From Oscillospiraceae bacterium (GTDB lineage: Bacteria; Bacillota; Clostridia; Oscillospirales; Oscillospiraceae), in NCBI GenBank assembly GCA_017538965.1, contig JAFYHU010000055.1:1-38366 (forward strand): a DNA stretch of 38,366 nt, in the 5' to 3' direction. This document shows positions 1 through 10,271 of this stretch, piece after piece. The translations under genes and the position numbers were made by a program. The notes beneath the pieces are model-generated. The model searched no databases. It saw only the letters and a list, made by a program, of their open reading frames with translations, and had not been told where the DNA came from. Every line of letters starts with the position of its first letter. Within the stretch, counting starts at the first letter, position 1.

Positions 1-1
1 C

Positions 2-130
2 AAGGCGTGGAATTCCATTCCTCCCCACGAGCCCAAAGACTACCTGTTCGCATACCTTGCGAAGATAACGCGTCAGCTTTCTTTGAACATCTGCAGGGAA
101 AGAAACGCTCTGAAAAGAAAGGCCTTCGTT
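2..130 (+). pseudogene. ECF sigma-70 family factor, region 2 fragment
   Basis: Reading frame 2 from the first bases encodes KAWNSIPPHEPKDYLFAYLA followed by KITRQLSLNICRERNALKRK. This matches the end of sigma region 2 in small ECF-like sigma factors of Bacillota (typical pattern YLKAWNxIPPxxPxxLxAFLxKITRNLSLxxxRxR). The fragment starts at the window edge, so its N-terminus is not visible. Coding similarity is lost around base 120-135, exactly where an ABC ATPase begins in another frame. It therefore lacks the linker and region 4 and cannot be functional as joined. Either a deletion or rearrangement fused two genes, or this is an assembly chimera at a contig end. Confidence 0.6.
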
Positions 131-819
131 ACAGCTCCGGCGGACAGAAGCAGCGCATCGCCATCGCGCGCACCCTTGCCATGGACCCGGACGTCATCCT
201 TCTGGATGAGCCGACCAGCGCCCTGGACCCGACGATGGTCGGCGAGGTGCAGGCGGTGATCCGCGATCTCTCCCGAACCGGCAAGACCATGATGATCGTG
301 ACGCATGAGATGAACTTTGCCCGCTCCATCGCCAACCGCGTCTTCTACATGGACGAGGGCGGCATCTACGAGGACGGCACGCCCGAACAGATCTTCGACG
401 CCCCGCGGCGTGAGAAGACCCGGCGCTTCATCCGGAAGCTGAAGGTGCTGGAGATGGAAGTACGCGGCCGGGAATACGACTATCCGGGCATGCTGGGAGA
501 ACTGGACCACTACTGCGTCAAAAACCAGCTGTCGCAAAAAACGACGCACCGCCTGCAGCTGGTTCTCGAGGAAATGCTCCAGCAGCTGCTGATGCCCGCG
601 CTCGCGGACCCTTCCGTTTCGGTCACCGTGGAATACGCCGCCGACCGGGAGGACGCGCAGATCGCCTTCCGCTACGGCGGCCCGCCCCTGGACGTGACGA
701 AGGAGGGCGACGTCCTCTCTGTCCGCATGCTGAAGAGCGCGGCCTCGGAGATGGCCTGGGCCTATGACGCCGCCGAGGCCCTTCCCAACCGCGTCACGCT
801 GCACATCCGCAATGCCTGA
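7..819 (+). CDS. Truncated amino-acid ABC transporter ATPase with C-terminal extension (chimeric 5' end)
   Basis: From about base 133 the frame encodes the second half of a GlnQ/HisP-type polar amino-acid importer ATPase. Visible are the signature (SSGGQKQRIAIARTLA, with Ser where Leu is usual), Walker B and D-loop (VILLDEPTSALD) and the H-switch (MMIVTHEM). Walker A and the Q-loop are absent: the first 42 residues are an out-of-frame reading of a sigma-factor fragment, so ATP binding is not possible as encoded. After the ATPase, residues about 145-270 form an extra domain (KNQLSQKTTHRLQLVLEEML) that loosely resembles HATPase/anti-sigma folds; some clostridial GlnQ-like proteins carry such a tail. 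The stop overlaps the next start (ATGCCTGA), suggesting translational coupling. The family call is firm; an intact gene here is unlikely. Confidence 0.75.
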   Translation: MEFHSSPRAQRLPVRIPCEDNASAFFEHLQGKKRSEKKGLRYSSGGQKQRIAIARTLAMDPDVILLDEPTSALDPTMVGEVQAVIRDLSRTGKTMMIVTHEMNFARSIANRVFYMDEGGIYEDGTPEQIFDAPRREKTRRFIRKLKVLEMEVRGREYDYPGMLGELDHYCVKNQLSQKTTHRLQLVLEEMLQQLLMPALADPSVSVTVEYAADREDAQIAFRYGGPPLDVTKEGDVLSVRMLKSAASEMAWAYDAAEALPNRVTLHIRNA

Positions 820-1519
820 CGCCGTCCGCGAACGCCTGTTTTCGCTGCAGGACCCGGCTTACCGCGATTTCCTGAGCAGGCTGATCCCGACGGTCCGGCC
901 GGAGACCGTCATCGGCGTCCGCACGCCGGAGCTCCGGAAGCTCGCCAGACAGCTGAGCCGGGACGAAGAGGGCGCCGCCTTCCTGCGGGAGCTTCCGCAC
1001 GCGTATTTTGAAGAAAACCAGCTCCACGCCTTCCTGATCTCCGGGATCCGGGACTATGCCGCCTGCGCGGAGGAGGTGAACCGCTTCCTGCCCTGCGTGG
1101 ACAACTGGGCGACCTGCGACCAGCTGTCGCCGCCCGTGTTCGCCCGGCACCGCGAGGAGCTGCTGCCGCACATCGAAGAATGGATCCGCTCGGGAGAGAC
1201 CTGGCCCGTCCGCTTCGGCGTCGGGATGCTGATGCGGCATTTCCTGGACGACGCCTTTGACCCCGCCTACCCGCGCATGGTCTCCGAAATCCGCTCGGAC
1301 GAATATTACGTGAAGATGATGGTCGCCTGGTACTTCGCGACTGCGCTGGCCAAGCAGTACGACCGGGTGCTCCCGTACCTGGAAAACCGCACGCTGGACC
1401 CCCTGGACGCACAACAAGGCCATCCAGAAGGCGAAGGAGAGCTACCGCATCACCCCCGAGCAGAAAGCCTGCCTCACCGGGCTGAAAATAAAAAACCCCC
1501 GCTGACAGAGACGGGTTGA
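812..1519 (+). CDS. AlkD-like DNA alkylation repair protein, frameshifted C-terminus
   Basis: This is a HEAT-like-repeat DNA glycosylase of the DNA_alkylation (AlkD) family, which excises alkylated bases. Family features include VIGVRTPELRKLAR near the N-terminus, YFEENQLHAFLI, and VDNWATCDQLSP followed by GVGMLMRHFLDD and YYVKMMVAWYFATAL. The ATG at 812 overlaps the preceding stop by 8 bases; a longer in-frame start at 764 lies inside the upstream gene and is less likely. The encoded tail after LENRTLDPLD is nonsense. Removing one C from the C5 run at 1399-1403 restores the family ending (DPWTHNKAIQKAKESYRIT) and a stop at 1503-1505, giving about 230 residues. So there is a +1 frameshift, real or a sequencing error. 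Confidence 0.85.
   Translation: MPDAVRERLFSLQDPAYRDFLSRLIPTVRPETVIGVRTPELRKLARQLSRDEEGAAFLRELPHAYFEENQLHAFLISGIRDYAACAEEVNRFLPCVDNWATCDQLSPPVFARHREELLPHIEEWIRSGETWPVRFGVGMLMRHFLDDAFDPAYPRMVSEIRSDEYYVKMMVAWYFATALAKQYDRVLPYLENRTLDPLDAQQGHPEGEGELPHHPRAESLPHRAENKKPPLTETG
1490..1510 (+). repeat. Direct repeat flanking the RiPP gene, left copy
   Basis: The sequence A6-C-CCCCGCTGACAGAG recurs at 1958-1978 as A6-T-CCCCGCTGACAGAG, 20 of 21 bases identical. The right copy is one arm of an intrinsic terminator. The left copy covers the repaired stop of the AlkD-like gene and lacks the matching second arm. The pair brackets the RiPP precursor and its promoter. Confidence 0.75.
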
Positions 1520-1543
1520 AAAAGGCAGCGGAACAGAAACTGC

Positions 1544-1572
1544 TTGAGTATGGAAAATGTTCATGCTATAAT
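1544..1572 (+). promoter_or_regulatory. Promoter of the RiPP precursor gene
   Basis: TTGAGT (1544-1549), a 17-base spacer and a perfect TATAAT (1567-1572) form a sigma-A type promoter. It lies about 78 bases upstream of the precursor start, so the small gene is its own transcription unit. Confidence 0.75.
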
Positions 1573-1649
1573 CAAAACATCCGGACCTCTTGATTCCGGA
1601 TCCATGATCCCCTGCGCGCAGAGTTCATATTGATTTGGGAGGTATCGAA

Positions 1650-1922
1650 ATGACAAAGAAAGAAAAAGTGGATCTGATTTTATCGAAATTGGACGCAGAC
1701 AAAAAAGAAGCCTTTGTCTCCGAAATTCGGGAAGCGAAAACCAAAGAGGAACGGAATGAAATACTCGGGAAGTATGGAGTTCAGCTCTCCAAGGAAGAGA
1801 TGGAAAGCCTGAAGAAGAAGGCGGCAAATGAAGTCAGCGATGAGGAACTGGACCGGGCTGCCGGCGGATGCGGCTGTACCTGCTCTGCTCATTGTTCGGC
1901 GGAATGTATCTGCGGCTATTGA
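1650..1922 (+). CDS. Double-glycine-leader RiPP precursor with Cys-rich core
   Basis: The 90-residue peptide has a charged helical leader of about 73 residues ending in VSDEELDRAAGG, followed by a 17-residue core, CGCTCSAHCSAECICGY, with six Cys, two Ser and one Thr. The leader (GKYGVQLSKEEMESLKKKAA then SDEELDxxAGG) resembles Nif11-like precursor leaders cleaved after GG by C39-peptidase transporters. The core suits thioether or disulfide maturation. The ATG at 1650 has GGGAGGT six bases upstream (1637-1643); an in-frame TTG at 1635 would overlap that site and is rejected. No modifying enzyme or C39 transporter is in the window, so maturation would act in trans. The precursor call rests on architecture; the class is unknown. 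Confidence 0.7.
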   Translation: MTKKEKVDLILSKLDADKKEAFVSEIREAKTKEERNEILGKYGVQLSKEEMESLKKKAANEVSDEELDRAAGGCGCTCSAHCSAECICGY

Positions 1923-1956
1923 TTCCGATTCCGGACCGACTCTGATGATCGTATAT

Positions 1957-2000
1957 TAAAAAATCCCCGCTGACAGAGCAGTTCGCTCCGTCAGCGGGAT
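1957..2000. terminator. Bidirectional intrinsic terminator
   Basis: CCCGCTGAC (1966-1974) pairs with GTCAGCGGG (1990-1998), and inside it GAGC (1976-1979) pairs with GCTC (1985-1988). On the minus strand a run of six U follows (A6 at 1958-1963 on plus), which suits the end of the ABC-F operon. On plus the tail is only ATTCCATTTT, so termination of the RiPP gene is probably weaker. Confidence 0.8.
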
Positions 2001-2015
2001 TCCATTTTGTAAGGA

Positions 2016-3605
2016 TTATTCCTCGTTCAGATGCATGTATTCGTCGTAGGTACAGAGGCGGTCGATGATGCCGTCATCGGTGATTTCGATGATGCGGTTG
2101 GCAACCGTCTGCGTCAGCTGATGGTCATGGCAGGAGAAAAGAATGTTATAGCGAAATGCTTCGAGACCGTTGTTCAGCGCGGCGATGCTCTCCAGGTCCA
2201 GGTGGTTGGTCGGCTGATCCAGCATGAGAAAGTTCGCGCCGGAAAGCATCATTTTGCTCAGCATGCAGCGAACCTTTTCGCCGCCCGATAGAACCTTGGC
2301 CGGCTTGTAAACATCGTCGCCGGAAAAGAGCATTCTGCCAAGAAATGTCCGCAGATAACTCTCACGCTTGTCTTCGGAGAACTGCCGCATCCACTCGATC
2401 AGATCTCCGTCAAAGCTGTCAAAATAGTCATTGTGATCTTTCGGGAAGTACGCCCATTCAATGGATGCGCCCCACTTGACCGTTCCTTCATCCGGTTCTT
2501 CCAGCCCTGCAAGGATCTGAAACAGCATGGTAACGGCCCGCTCGTTCTTTCCAATCAAAGCGATACGATCTTCTTTGCCGACCGCGAAACTGATCTTGTT
2601 CAGCAGGCGGACGCCGTCGACCGTTTTGCTGATATCGGTAACAAACAGACGGTCTTTGCCCGGCTCGCGGTTTGCCTTGAAACCGACCCAGGGATAGCGC
2701 CGTCCCGAGGCAGGGAGTTCTTCCACCGTGATCTTATCCAGCAGCTTGCGCCGCGACGTAGCCTGCCGCGATTTGCTGCGATTTGCCGAGAAGCGCGCAA
2801 TAAAGGTCTGCAGTTCCTGAATCTTCTGCTCCGCCCGCTTGTTCTGGTCGCGGATCAGCTTCTGGATCAATTGACTGCTCTCGTACCAGAAGTCATAGTT
2901 GCCGACATACATTTTGATTTTGCCGTAGTCGATGTCGACAATGTGGGTGCAGACGTTGTTCAGAAAATAGCGGTCATGACTGACGACCAGCACCGTGCCT
3001 TCATAATCCATCAGAAAGTCTTCCAGCCAGACAACACTTCTGAGGTCCAGATTGTTGGTCGGCTCATCCAGCAGTACGACATCCGGATGCCCGAACAGCG
3101 CCTGGGCAAGAAGAACCTTGACTTTCAGCCGCGGGTCGAGATCCCGCATCAGCGTATCGTGGTAACAGACATCCACGCCGAGCCCCTGCAGAATGCGAGA
3201 AGCATCGCTCTCGGCTTCCCAGCCGCCGAGCTCTGCAAATTCCTCTTCGAGTTCAGCAGCCCGGATGCCGTCTTCGTCACTGAAGTCTTCCTTCAGGTAG
3301 ATGGCATCTTTCTCACGTCCGCAGTCGTACAGGCGCTGGTTGCCCATGATGACGGTATCCAGAACAGGGTATTCGTCATAAAGACTCTGATTCTGCTTCA
3401 GAACCGACATCCGCCGTTTCGGATCCAGCACTACCGAACCGCTCGTCGGCTCGAGTTCACCGGCCAGAATTTTGATGAAGGTCGATTTGCCGGCACCGTT
3501 GGCGCCGATGATGCCATAGCAGTTGCCAGCGGTAAACTGGAGATCGACCCGGCTGAACAGCACGGAGGATCCGAACTGCATGGAAAGATCATTGACACTG
3601 AGCAT
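2016..3605 (-). CDS. ABC-F family ATPase, YbiT type
   Basis: A soluble 529-residue protein with two ABC domains and no membrane segments; ABC-F proteins act on ribosomes. The first domain has Walker A GANGAGKS and Walker B VVLLDEPTNNLD, then the inter-domain linker with FSANRSKSRQATSRR. The second has LSGGEKVRCMLSKMM and FLMLDQPTNHLDLESI. Three positions are degenerate. The first signature reads LDPRLKVKVLLAQALFG. The second Walker A reads GKNERAVTMLF, with no GKS/T. The second Walker B has Gln in place of catalytic Glu. E. coli YbiT also lacks a canonical first signature, so part of this is family-typical. The start at 3605 has GAGGAG upstream, 18 bases after the esterase stop: last gene of a three-gene minus-strand operon. 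Confidence 0.9.
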   Translation of the reverse strand: MLSVNDLSMQFGSSVLFSRVDLQFTAGNCYGIIGANGAGKSTFIKILAGELEPTSGSVVLDPKRRMSVLKQNQSLYDEYPVLDTVIMGNQRLYDCGREKDAIYLKEDFSDEDGIRAAELEEEFAELGGWEAESDASRILQGLGVDVCYHDTLMRDLDPRLKVKVLLAQALFGHPDVVLLDEPTNNLDLRSVVWLEDFLMDYEGTVLVVSHDRYFLNNVCTHIVDIDYGKIKMYVGNYDFWYESSQLIQKLIRDQNKRAEQKIQELQTFIARFSANRSKSRQATSRRKLLDKITVEELPASGRRYPWVGFKANREPGKDRLFVTDISKTVDGVRLLNKISFAVGKEDRIALIGKNERAVTMLFQILAGLEEPDEGTVKWGASIEWAYFPKDHNDYFDSFDGDLIEWMRQFSEDKRESYLRTFLGRMLFSGDDVYKPAKVLSGGEKVRCMLSKMMLSGANFLMLDQPTNHLDLESIAALNNGLEAFRYNILFSCHDHQLTQTVANRIIEITDDGIIDRLCTYDEYMHLNEE

Positions 3606-3623
3606 GGCTTCTCTCCTCAGAAA

Positions 3624-4832
3624 TCAGACAACGGAGCATTCCTGAAACAGCAGCGGCAGGGCGTTGTAAAGATCCGTAAGCCAGACCTTCCATTCATGTT
3701 CGCCGTCCACCTCTACGTGCCAGGCGTTGACGCCGTCTTTGACGCGCGGCTCCTTTTCAAGAAAGTAGTCATATCCGACCTGCGTATAATTCTGCTGCCA
3801 ATCGCCGTAGGTGCCGGATCCGGTAAACAGGCACTGGATCGGCAGATCCTTGAACGGTTCCTTCTGGATGAGGTCAACTGTGTTCCAGGGCTGTCCGTTG
3901 CCGGAGAGAGCCATATAACCGGCAAAGAGGTCAAAGTCTTTGCGCATGCCGCCTTCAAAGGTGAAGAGTGCACCGTCCGAAAGACCGCCCAAAGCAAAAT
4001 GACTTCTTGCTTCCTTCAGACTCTCCGGTTTCGAATCTTTAGCATAGGTGCTGTAATTCTCGACAATATAGGGGAGAATAAATTCTCGCAGTTCATTGCT
4101 CAGCTGCGGAATCGCGGAAATCAAACCCTGCGAGTAGACAGTCTCCAACTGCGGGCAGACGACGATACATGGCTCGCAGTCGCCCTGCTGGATCATGTTG
4201 TCCAGAATTTTCTTGCCGCTCATGACTTTGTCGCCGTATGTGTAGTCCTTGTTCAGCCAGTCATTCTCTGTTCCGCCGCCGCCGGGCATCAGTACCAGTA
4301 CATTGTACGGCTTCGATTCATCATAACCGCAGGGGACATAAATCAGCATGGATTTGTCCAGCGTTTCATCTCCGTACCCGATGTAGTTCTTGGCCTTGTA
4401 GGAATATCGCTCCAGACGACCCTGCTCAGAAGCCTCAATATAGTACTGCTCCGGAAGAAAGCCCGTGCAGAAGACCGGTTTCTTGCCGCAGCCGGTGCAG
4501 ACGCCGTCTTTATAGTGATGTACATGTCTGCCGTCTTTTGTCAGCTGTTCCGGTTCCGACTCAGTCTCCTGCTCAGTTTCTTCCTTTTCTTCCGGAAGGG
4601 CAGGCGACTCATCGGCCGGAGCTTCCGTTGCTTCCGGCTCTTCCGGCTCCACAACGATTTCGGCAGCGGGCGCCTCGTTTACGGCAGGGCTTTCGAAACT
4701 CTCCACCGGTACGTTGGTCAGAATCGGCACATTGCCGCTGCGGGCGACTTTACGGATGCCGAAGTAAACGCCGGCACCGAGCAGCGCAAAGAGAATCAGG
4801 CATAACAGCCAAATCGGGAATTTTCGTTTCAT
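3624..4832 (-). CDS. Membrane-anchored esterase-like alpha/beta hydrolase
   Basis: This 402-residue protein starts MKRKFPIW with a membrane segment (about residues 6-25). A low-complexity Pro/Glu/Ala linker follows (about 45-100), then HVHHYKDGVCTGCGKKP, a short His/Cys module common in secreted clostridial proteins. A feruloyl-esterase/XynZ-like hydrolase domain follows: LIYVPCGYD, VLVLMPGGGGTENDWL (oxyanion region), GGLSDGALFTFEGG (nucleophile Ser, Asp where Met is usual) and DGEHEWKVWLTDLYNALPLL with the likely catalytic His. It probably sits outside the membrane and cleaves carbohydrate esters; the substrate is unknown. An in-frame start at 4997 lies within the upstream gene. The chosen ATG is 7 bases after the DUF1846 stop, indicating coupling. 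Confidence 0.8.
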   Translation of the reverse strand: MKRKFPIWLLCLILFALLGAGVYFGIRKVARSGNVPILTNVPVESFESPAVNEAPAAEIVVEPEEPEATEAPADESPALPEEKEETEQETESEPEQLTKDGRHVHHYKDGVCTGCGKKPVFCTGFLPEQYYIEASEQGRLERYSYKAKNYIGYGDETLDKSMLIYVPCGYDESKPYNVLVLMPGGGGTENDWLNKDYTYGDKVMSGKKILDNMIQQGDCEPCIVVCPQLETVYSQGLISAIPQLSNELREFILPYIVENYSTYAKDSKPESLKEARSHFALGGLSDGALFTFEGGMRKDFDLFAGYMALSGNGQPWNTVDLIQKEPFKDLPIQCLFTGSGTYGDWQQNYTQVGYDYFLEKEPRVKDGVNAWHVEVDGEHEWKVWLTDLYNALPLLFQECSVV

Positions 4833-4839
4833 GGCACAC

Positions 4840-6324
4840 TCACTTATGATAGAGTTTCTGAGCCTGGTATCTCGGCTCAAAGGTGATGTTGATACCGATC
4901 TTCTTGAACAGTTCCGTATCGGTATGCGAGAGAATGACGCTCGAATGCGCCTCACAGCCTCGAAGGGATCGGAGTTCTTCAATCGCCCTTCCCGCAATCG
5001 GGTTGGTCACCGCACAGATGGCCAGGGTGATCAGAAGTTCATCCGTATGCATCCTCGGGTTCCGGTTTCCGAGATGCTCGACCTTCAGGTGCTGAATCTG
5101 CTCAATGATGCTCGGCGTAATCAGCAGCAGTTTTTTGTCGATTCCGGCCAGCGCCTTCAAAGCGTTCATCAGACAGGCAGAGGCGGCTCCGAGCAGGGAA
5201 GTGGTTTTCCCGGTGATGATGCGGCCGTCCGGCAGTTCAACGGCGACGGCGGGACCTCCGGTTTCTTCCGCCCGCTGAAGCGCCGCAGCGACAACGGGGC
5301 GATCCTTCGCACCGGTACCCATCGAGTTCATGATCAGTTCGATCTTTCGCTGTTCCGCTCCGTCTGACAGGCCCTGGCGAACACTGCAGGCAGCCGCGTA
5401 CCAGCGCCGGATAATCTCCTGCTTGGAGGCTTCGCAGCAGGCTTCATCGTCCGTGATGCAGAAGCCGGCCATGTTGACGCCCATATCGGTCGGACTCTTA
5501 TAGGGGCTTTCTCCGTAGATGCTGCGGAAAATCGCCTCGAGAACCGGGAAAATTTCCACATCCCGGTTGTAGTTGACGGTTGTGATGCCGTAAGCCTCCA
5601 GATGGAAGGGGTCGATCATGTTGACATCGTCCAGATCCGCGGTGGCTGCTTCGTAGGCGAGATTAACGGGATGCTTCAGAGGCAGGTTCCAGATCGGGAA
5701 GGTCTCAAACTTTGCATAGCCCGCGACGATGCCGCGCTTGTGTTCGTGATAGAGCTGACTGAGGCAGGTTGCCATTTTTCCGCTTCCGGGCCCCGGCGCG
5801 GTGACGACGACCAGGCTTCGTGTCGTATCGATATAGTCATTCCGGCCGAAGCCTTCATCCGAGACAATCAATTCCACATTCGACGGATAGTCGGGAATGA
5901 TATAGTGCTTGAATACCCGGACACCGAGCATTTCCAGGCGATGGATGAATTTCTGTGCCGCATTCTGTTCGGCATAGTGCGTTATCACAACGCTGCCGAT
6001 GTACAGACCGATACCGCGGAAGGCGTCAATCAGCCGCAGCGTGTCCTCGTCATAAGTGATTCCGAGGTCTCCGCGCCGTTTGGAGCGTTCAATGTCATCC
6101 GCTGAGAGGACGATGACAATTTCTGCTTCCTCTTTCATCTCCAGCAGCATCTTGACCTTGCTGTCCGGCTCAAAGCCCGGCAGAACGCGGGAGGCGTGAT
6201 AGTCATCAAACAGCTTGCCGCCGAATTCCAGATAGAGTTTGCCGCCGAACTTCGAGATGCGATCCCGGATGTTCTGAGACTGCAGTTTTACATACTGGCT
6301 GTTGTCAAAACCGATTCTGTTCAT
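4840..6324 (-). CDS. DUF1846 family protein
   Basis: This 494-residue protein matches the conserved DUF1846 family of Bacillota: MNRIGFDNSQYVKLQSQNI at the start, KLYLEFGGKLFDDYHASRVL, VVVTAPGPGSGKMATCLSQL (a P-loop-like glycine-rich segment about residues 165-185) and GINITFEPRYQAQKLYHK at the end. Its length is typical. The biochemical role is not established to my knowledge; the P-loop-like stretch hints at nucleotide binding. The ATG at 6324 follows GGAGG (6331-6335); a longer frame to 6375 lacks such a site. It is the first gene of the minus-strand operon with the esterase and ABC-F gene, and is divergent from secA. Confidence 0.9.
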   Translation of the reverse strand: MNRIGFDNSQYVKLQSQNIRDRISKFGGKLYLEFGGKLFDDYHASRVLPGFEPDSKVKMLLEMKEEAEIVIVLSADDIERSKRRGDLGITYDEDTLRLIDAFRGIGLYIGSVVITHYAEQNAAQKFIHRLEMLGVRVFKHYIIPDYPSNVELIVSDEGFGRNDYIDTTRSLVVVTAPGPGSGKMATCLSQLYHEHKRGIVAGYAKFETFPIWNLPLKHPVNLAYEAATADLDDVNMIDPFHLEAYGITTVNYNRDVEIFPVLEAIFRSIYGESPYKSPTDMGVNMAGFCITDDEACCEASKQEIIRRWYAAACSVRQGLSDGAEQRKIELIMNSMGTGAKDRPVVAAALQRAEETGGPAVAVELPDGRIITGKTTSLLGAASACLMNALKALAGIDKKLLLITPSIIEQIQHLKVEHLGNRNPRMHTDELLITLAICAVTNPIAGRAIEELRSLRGCEAHSSVILSHTDTELFKKIGINITFEPRYQAQKLYHK

Positions 6325-6365
6325 GATTCTCCTCCGAGGCGCAGAGTATCTCATTACAAACCAAC

Positions 6366-6394
6366 AGTATAGCATAAAAGCCCTTCCCGGACAA
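6366..6394 (-). promoter_or_regulatory. Promoter of the DUF1846-esterase-ABC-F operon
   Basis: On the minus strand, TTGTCC (6389-6394), a 17-base spacer and TATACT (6366-6371) with an upstream TG extension. It starts transcription about 35 bases before the DUF1846 start. Confidence 0.65.
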
Positions 6395-6409
6395 GAAGGA
6401 AAATAACGC

Positions 6410-6438
6410 TTTTTTTCTTAATAAATGTGTGTTATACT
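6410..6438 (+). promoter_or_regulatory. Probable secA promoter
   Basis: A good -10 (TATACT, 6433-6438) faces secA, but the -35 position is only a T-run (6410-6415). It lies back to back with the divergent DUF1846 promoter. Confidence 0.4.
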
Positions 6439-6499
6439 GAGAAACCGAATTTTATCTATGCGGCTGAGACTGCATAAGTATGACATCTCGGAGGGTGAG

Positions 6500-9268
<2,769 letters not shown>

Positions 9269-9270
9269 TA

Positions 9271-10065
9271 ATGTTTGTACAGGAGAAAGAAAACAACCTT
9301 ATCTATATGCGCTCTGAGATGATCCCTTTCCGGCACCTTTTCTCCACCCGTTACGGCGGCGTCAGCAGGGGAGAGTTCGCAACGCTGAATCTGCTCTCCG
9401 GAAAGGGCGATGATCCCGAGAACGTCTACGAGAATTACAGCAGGGTCGCTGCTTTCCTCGGAGCCGGACCCGATGACTGCGCCGTGACCAGACAGGTCCA
9501 CGGAAATACGGTCCGCATTGTGGATGAAAACGACAAACATCGCTGCCTCGATCCCGTTCCCTATGAGGCGGACGGAATTGTGACGGCCGTTCCGGGACTC
9601 CCGATTTTCTGCTACACGGCCGACTGTGCGCCGGTCCTGCTCTGCGATCCCGAAGCGCGTGTCATCGCCGCCGTGCACTGCGGCTGGCGCAGTTCGGCCT
9701 CGGACATTCTGAAGAATGCGCTGGAGGCGATGGCCTCGCTGGGCGCCTCTCCCTCTTTGATACGTGCCGCCATCGGACCCGCGATCGGAGCGTGCTGCTT
9801 TGAGACCGATGACGACGTGCCGAATGCATTTACCGCGTGGTTAGGCGACGATACGGACGGATTGTTCGTGCGGAGAGAGGACGGGAAGACCCTTGTCGAC
9901 CTGCGCGGCGCCAATGCCCGCCGCCTCGTGCAGTTGGGCGTCCCGGAAGAGCAGATCGACATTTCGACCGAATGCACTTACTGCCAACATGATAAGTACT
10001 GGTCCCATCGCTGGACCCGCGGCCGCCGCGGCGGCCAGTGCGCCGGGATTGTCCTCTCCGCATAG
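9271..10065 (+). CDS. pgeF: Laccase-domain (YfiH/PgeF) peptidoglycan editing or purine nucleoside phosphorylase family protein
   Basis: A 264-residue protein of the YfiH/DUF152 family. The three conserved metal-site segments are present: TRQVHGNTV (His), CYTADCAPVLLCD (Cys) and AVHCGWRSS (His), plus AAIGPAIGACCFE and the C-terminal CTYCQHDKYWSHRW. E. coli YfiH removes wrongly incorporated Ser from muropeptide precursors; other members have purine nucleoside phosphorylase or adenosine deaminase activity, so the exact substrate is open. The ATG at 9271 overlaps a TAA just after the secA stop. An earlier CTG start at 9247 inside secA is unlikely. Confidence 0.9.
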   Translation: MFVQEKENNLIYMRSEMIPFRHLFSTRYGGVSRGEFATLNLLSGKGDDPENVYENYSRVAAFLGAGPDDCAVTRQVHGNTVRIVDENDKHRCLDPVPYEADGIVTAVPGLPIFCYTADCAPVLLCDPEARVIAAVHCGWRSSASDILKNALEAMASLGASPSLIRAAIGPAIGACCFETDDDVPNAFTAWLGDDTDGLFVRREDGKTLVDLRGANARRLVQLGVPEEQIDISTECTYCQHDKYWSHRWTRGRRGGQCAGIVLSA

Positions 10066-10271
10066 CGACAAAACTATTCCGCCCGTATTCGGTTTTCTGC
10101 CATTGCGCGGAAGACAAAGCTGTCCCTCGCACCGAGGTTTTCCCGCCGCGCTTACCAGAGTTCCTTTTTCGCGGCAGCAGGGGGTTCGTCAGGGGCTGTA
10201 CCTGCTTTTGCCGCGAAACGGGACAAGCTTCCGTGGGAGCTGCCTTACAACCTGCAACAGGAGACCATCCT
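10066..10271 (+). promoter_or_regulatory. Structured 5' leader upstream of the binding-protein gene
   Basis: This 206-base gap holds a small hairpin with four T (CCTCG/CGAGG, 10125-10141), possibly a weak terminator for pgeF. It also holds a strong stem-loop: TTTCGCGGCA (10167-10176) pairs perfectly with TGCCGCGAAA (10209-10218), and GCAGG (10177-10181) pairs with CCTGC (10201-10205) across a three-base bulge. The loop is 19 bases. The stem ends about 54 bases before the start codon. It matches no riboswitch class that I can recognise, and no clear promoter was found. Confidence 0.45.

Noticed and set aside
3120-3150. Degenerate first ABC signature (LDPRLKVKV) in the ABC-F protein as a sign of inactivation
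   Set aside because: E. coli YbiT also lacks a canonical first signature, so this is probably a family trait rather than damage.
2433-4805. 790-codon plus-strand frame over the ABC-F and esterase genes
   Set aside because: It is antisense to two genes with clear families and starts, and its sequence is typical of shadow reading.
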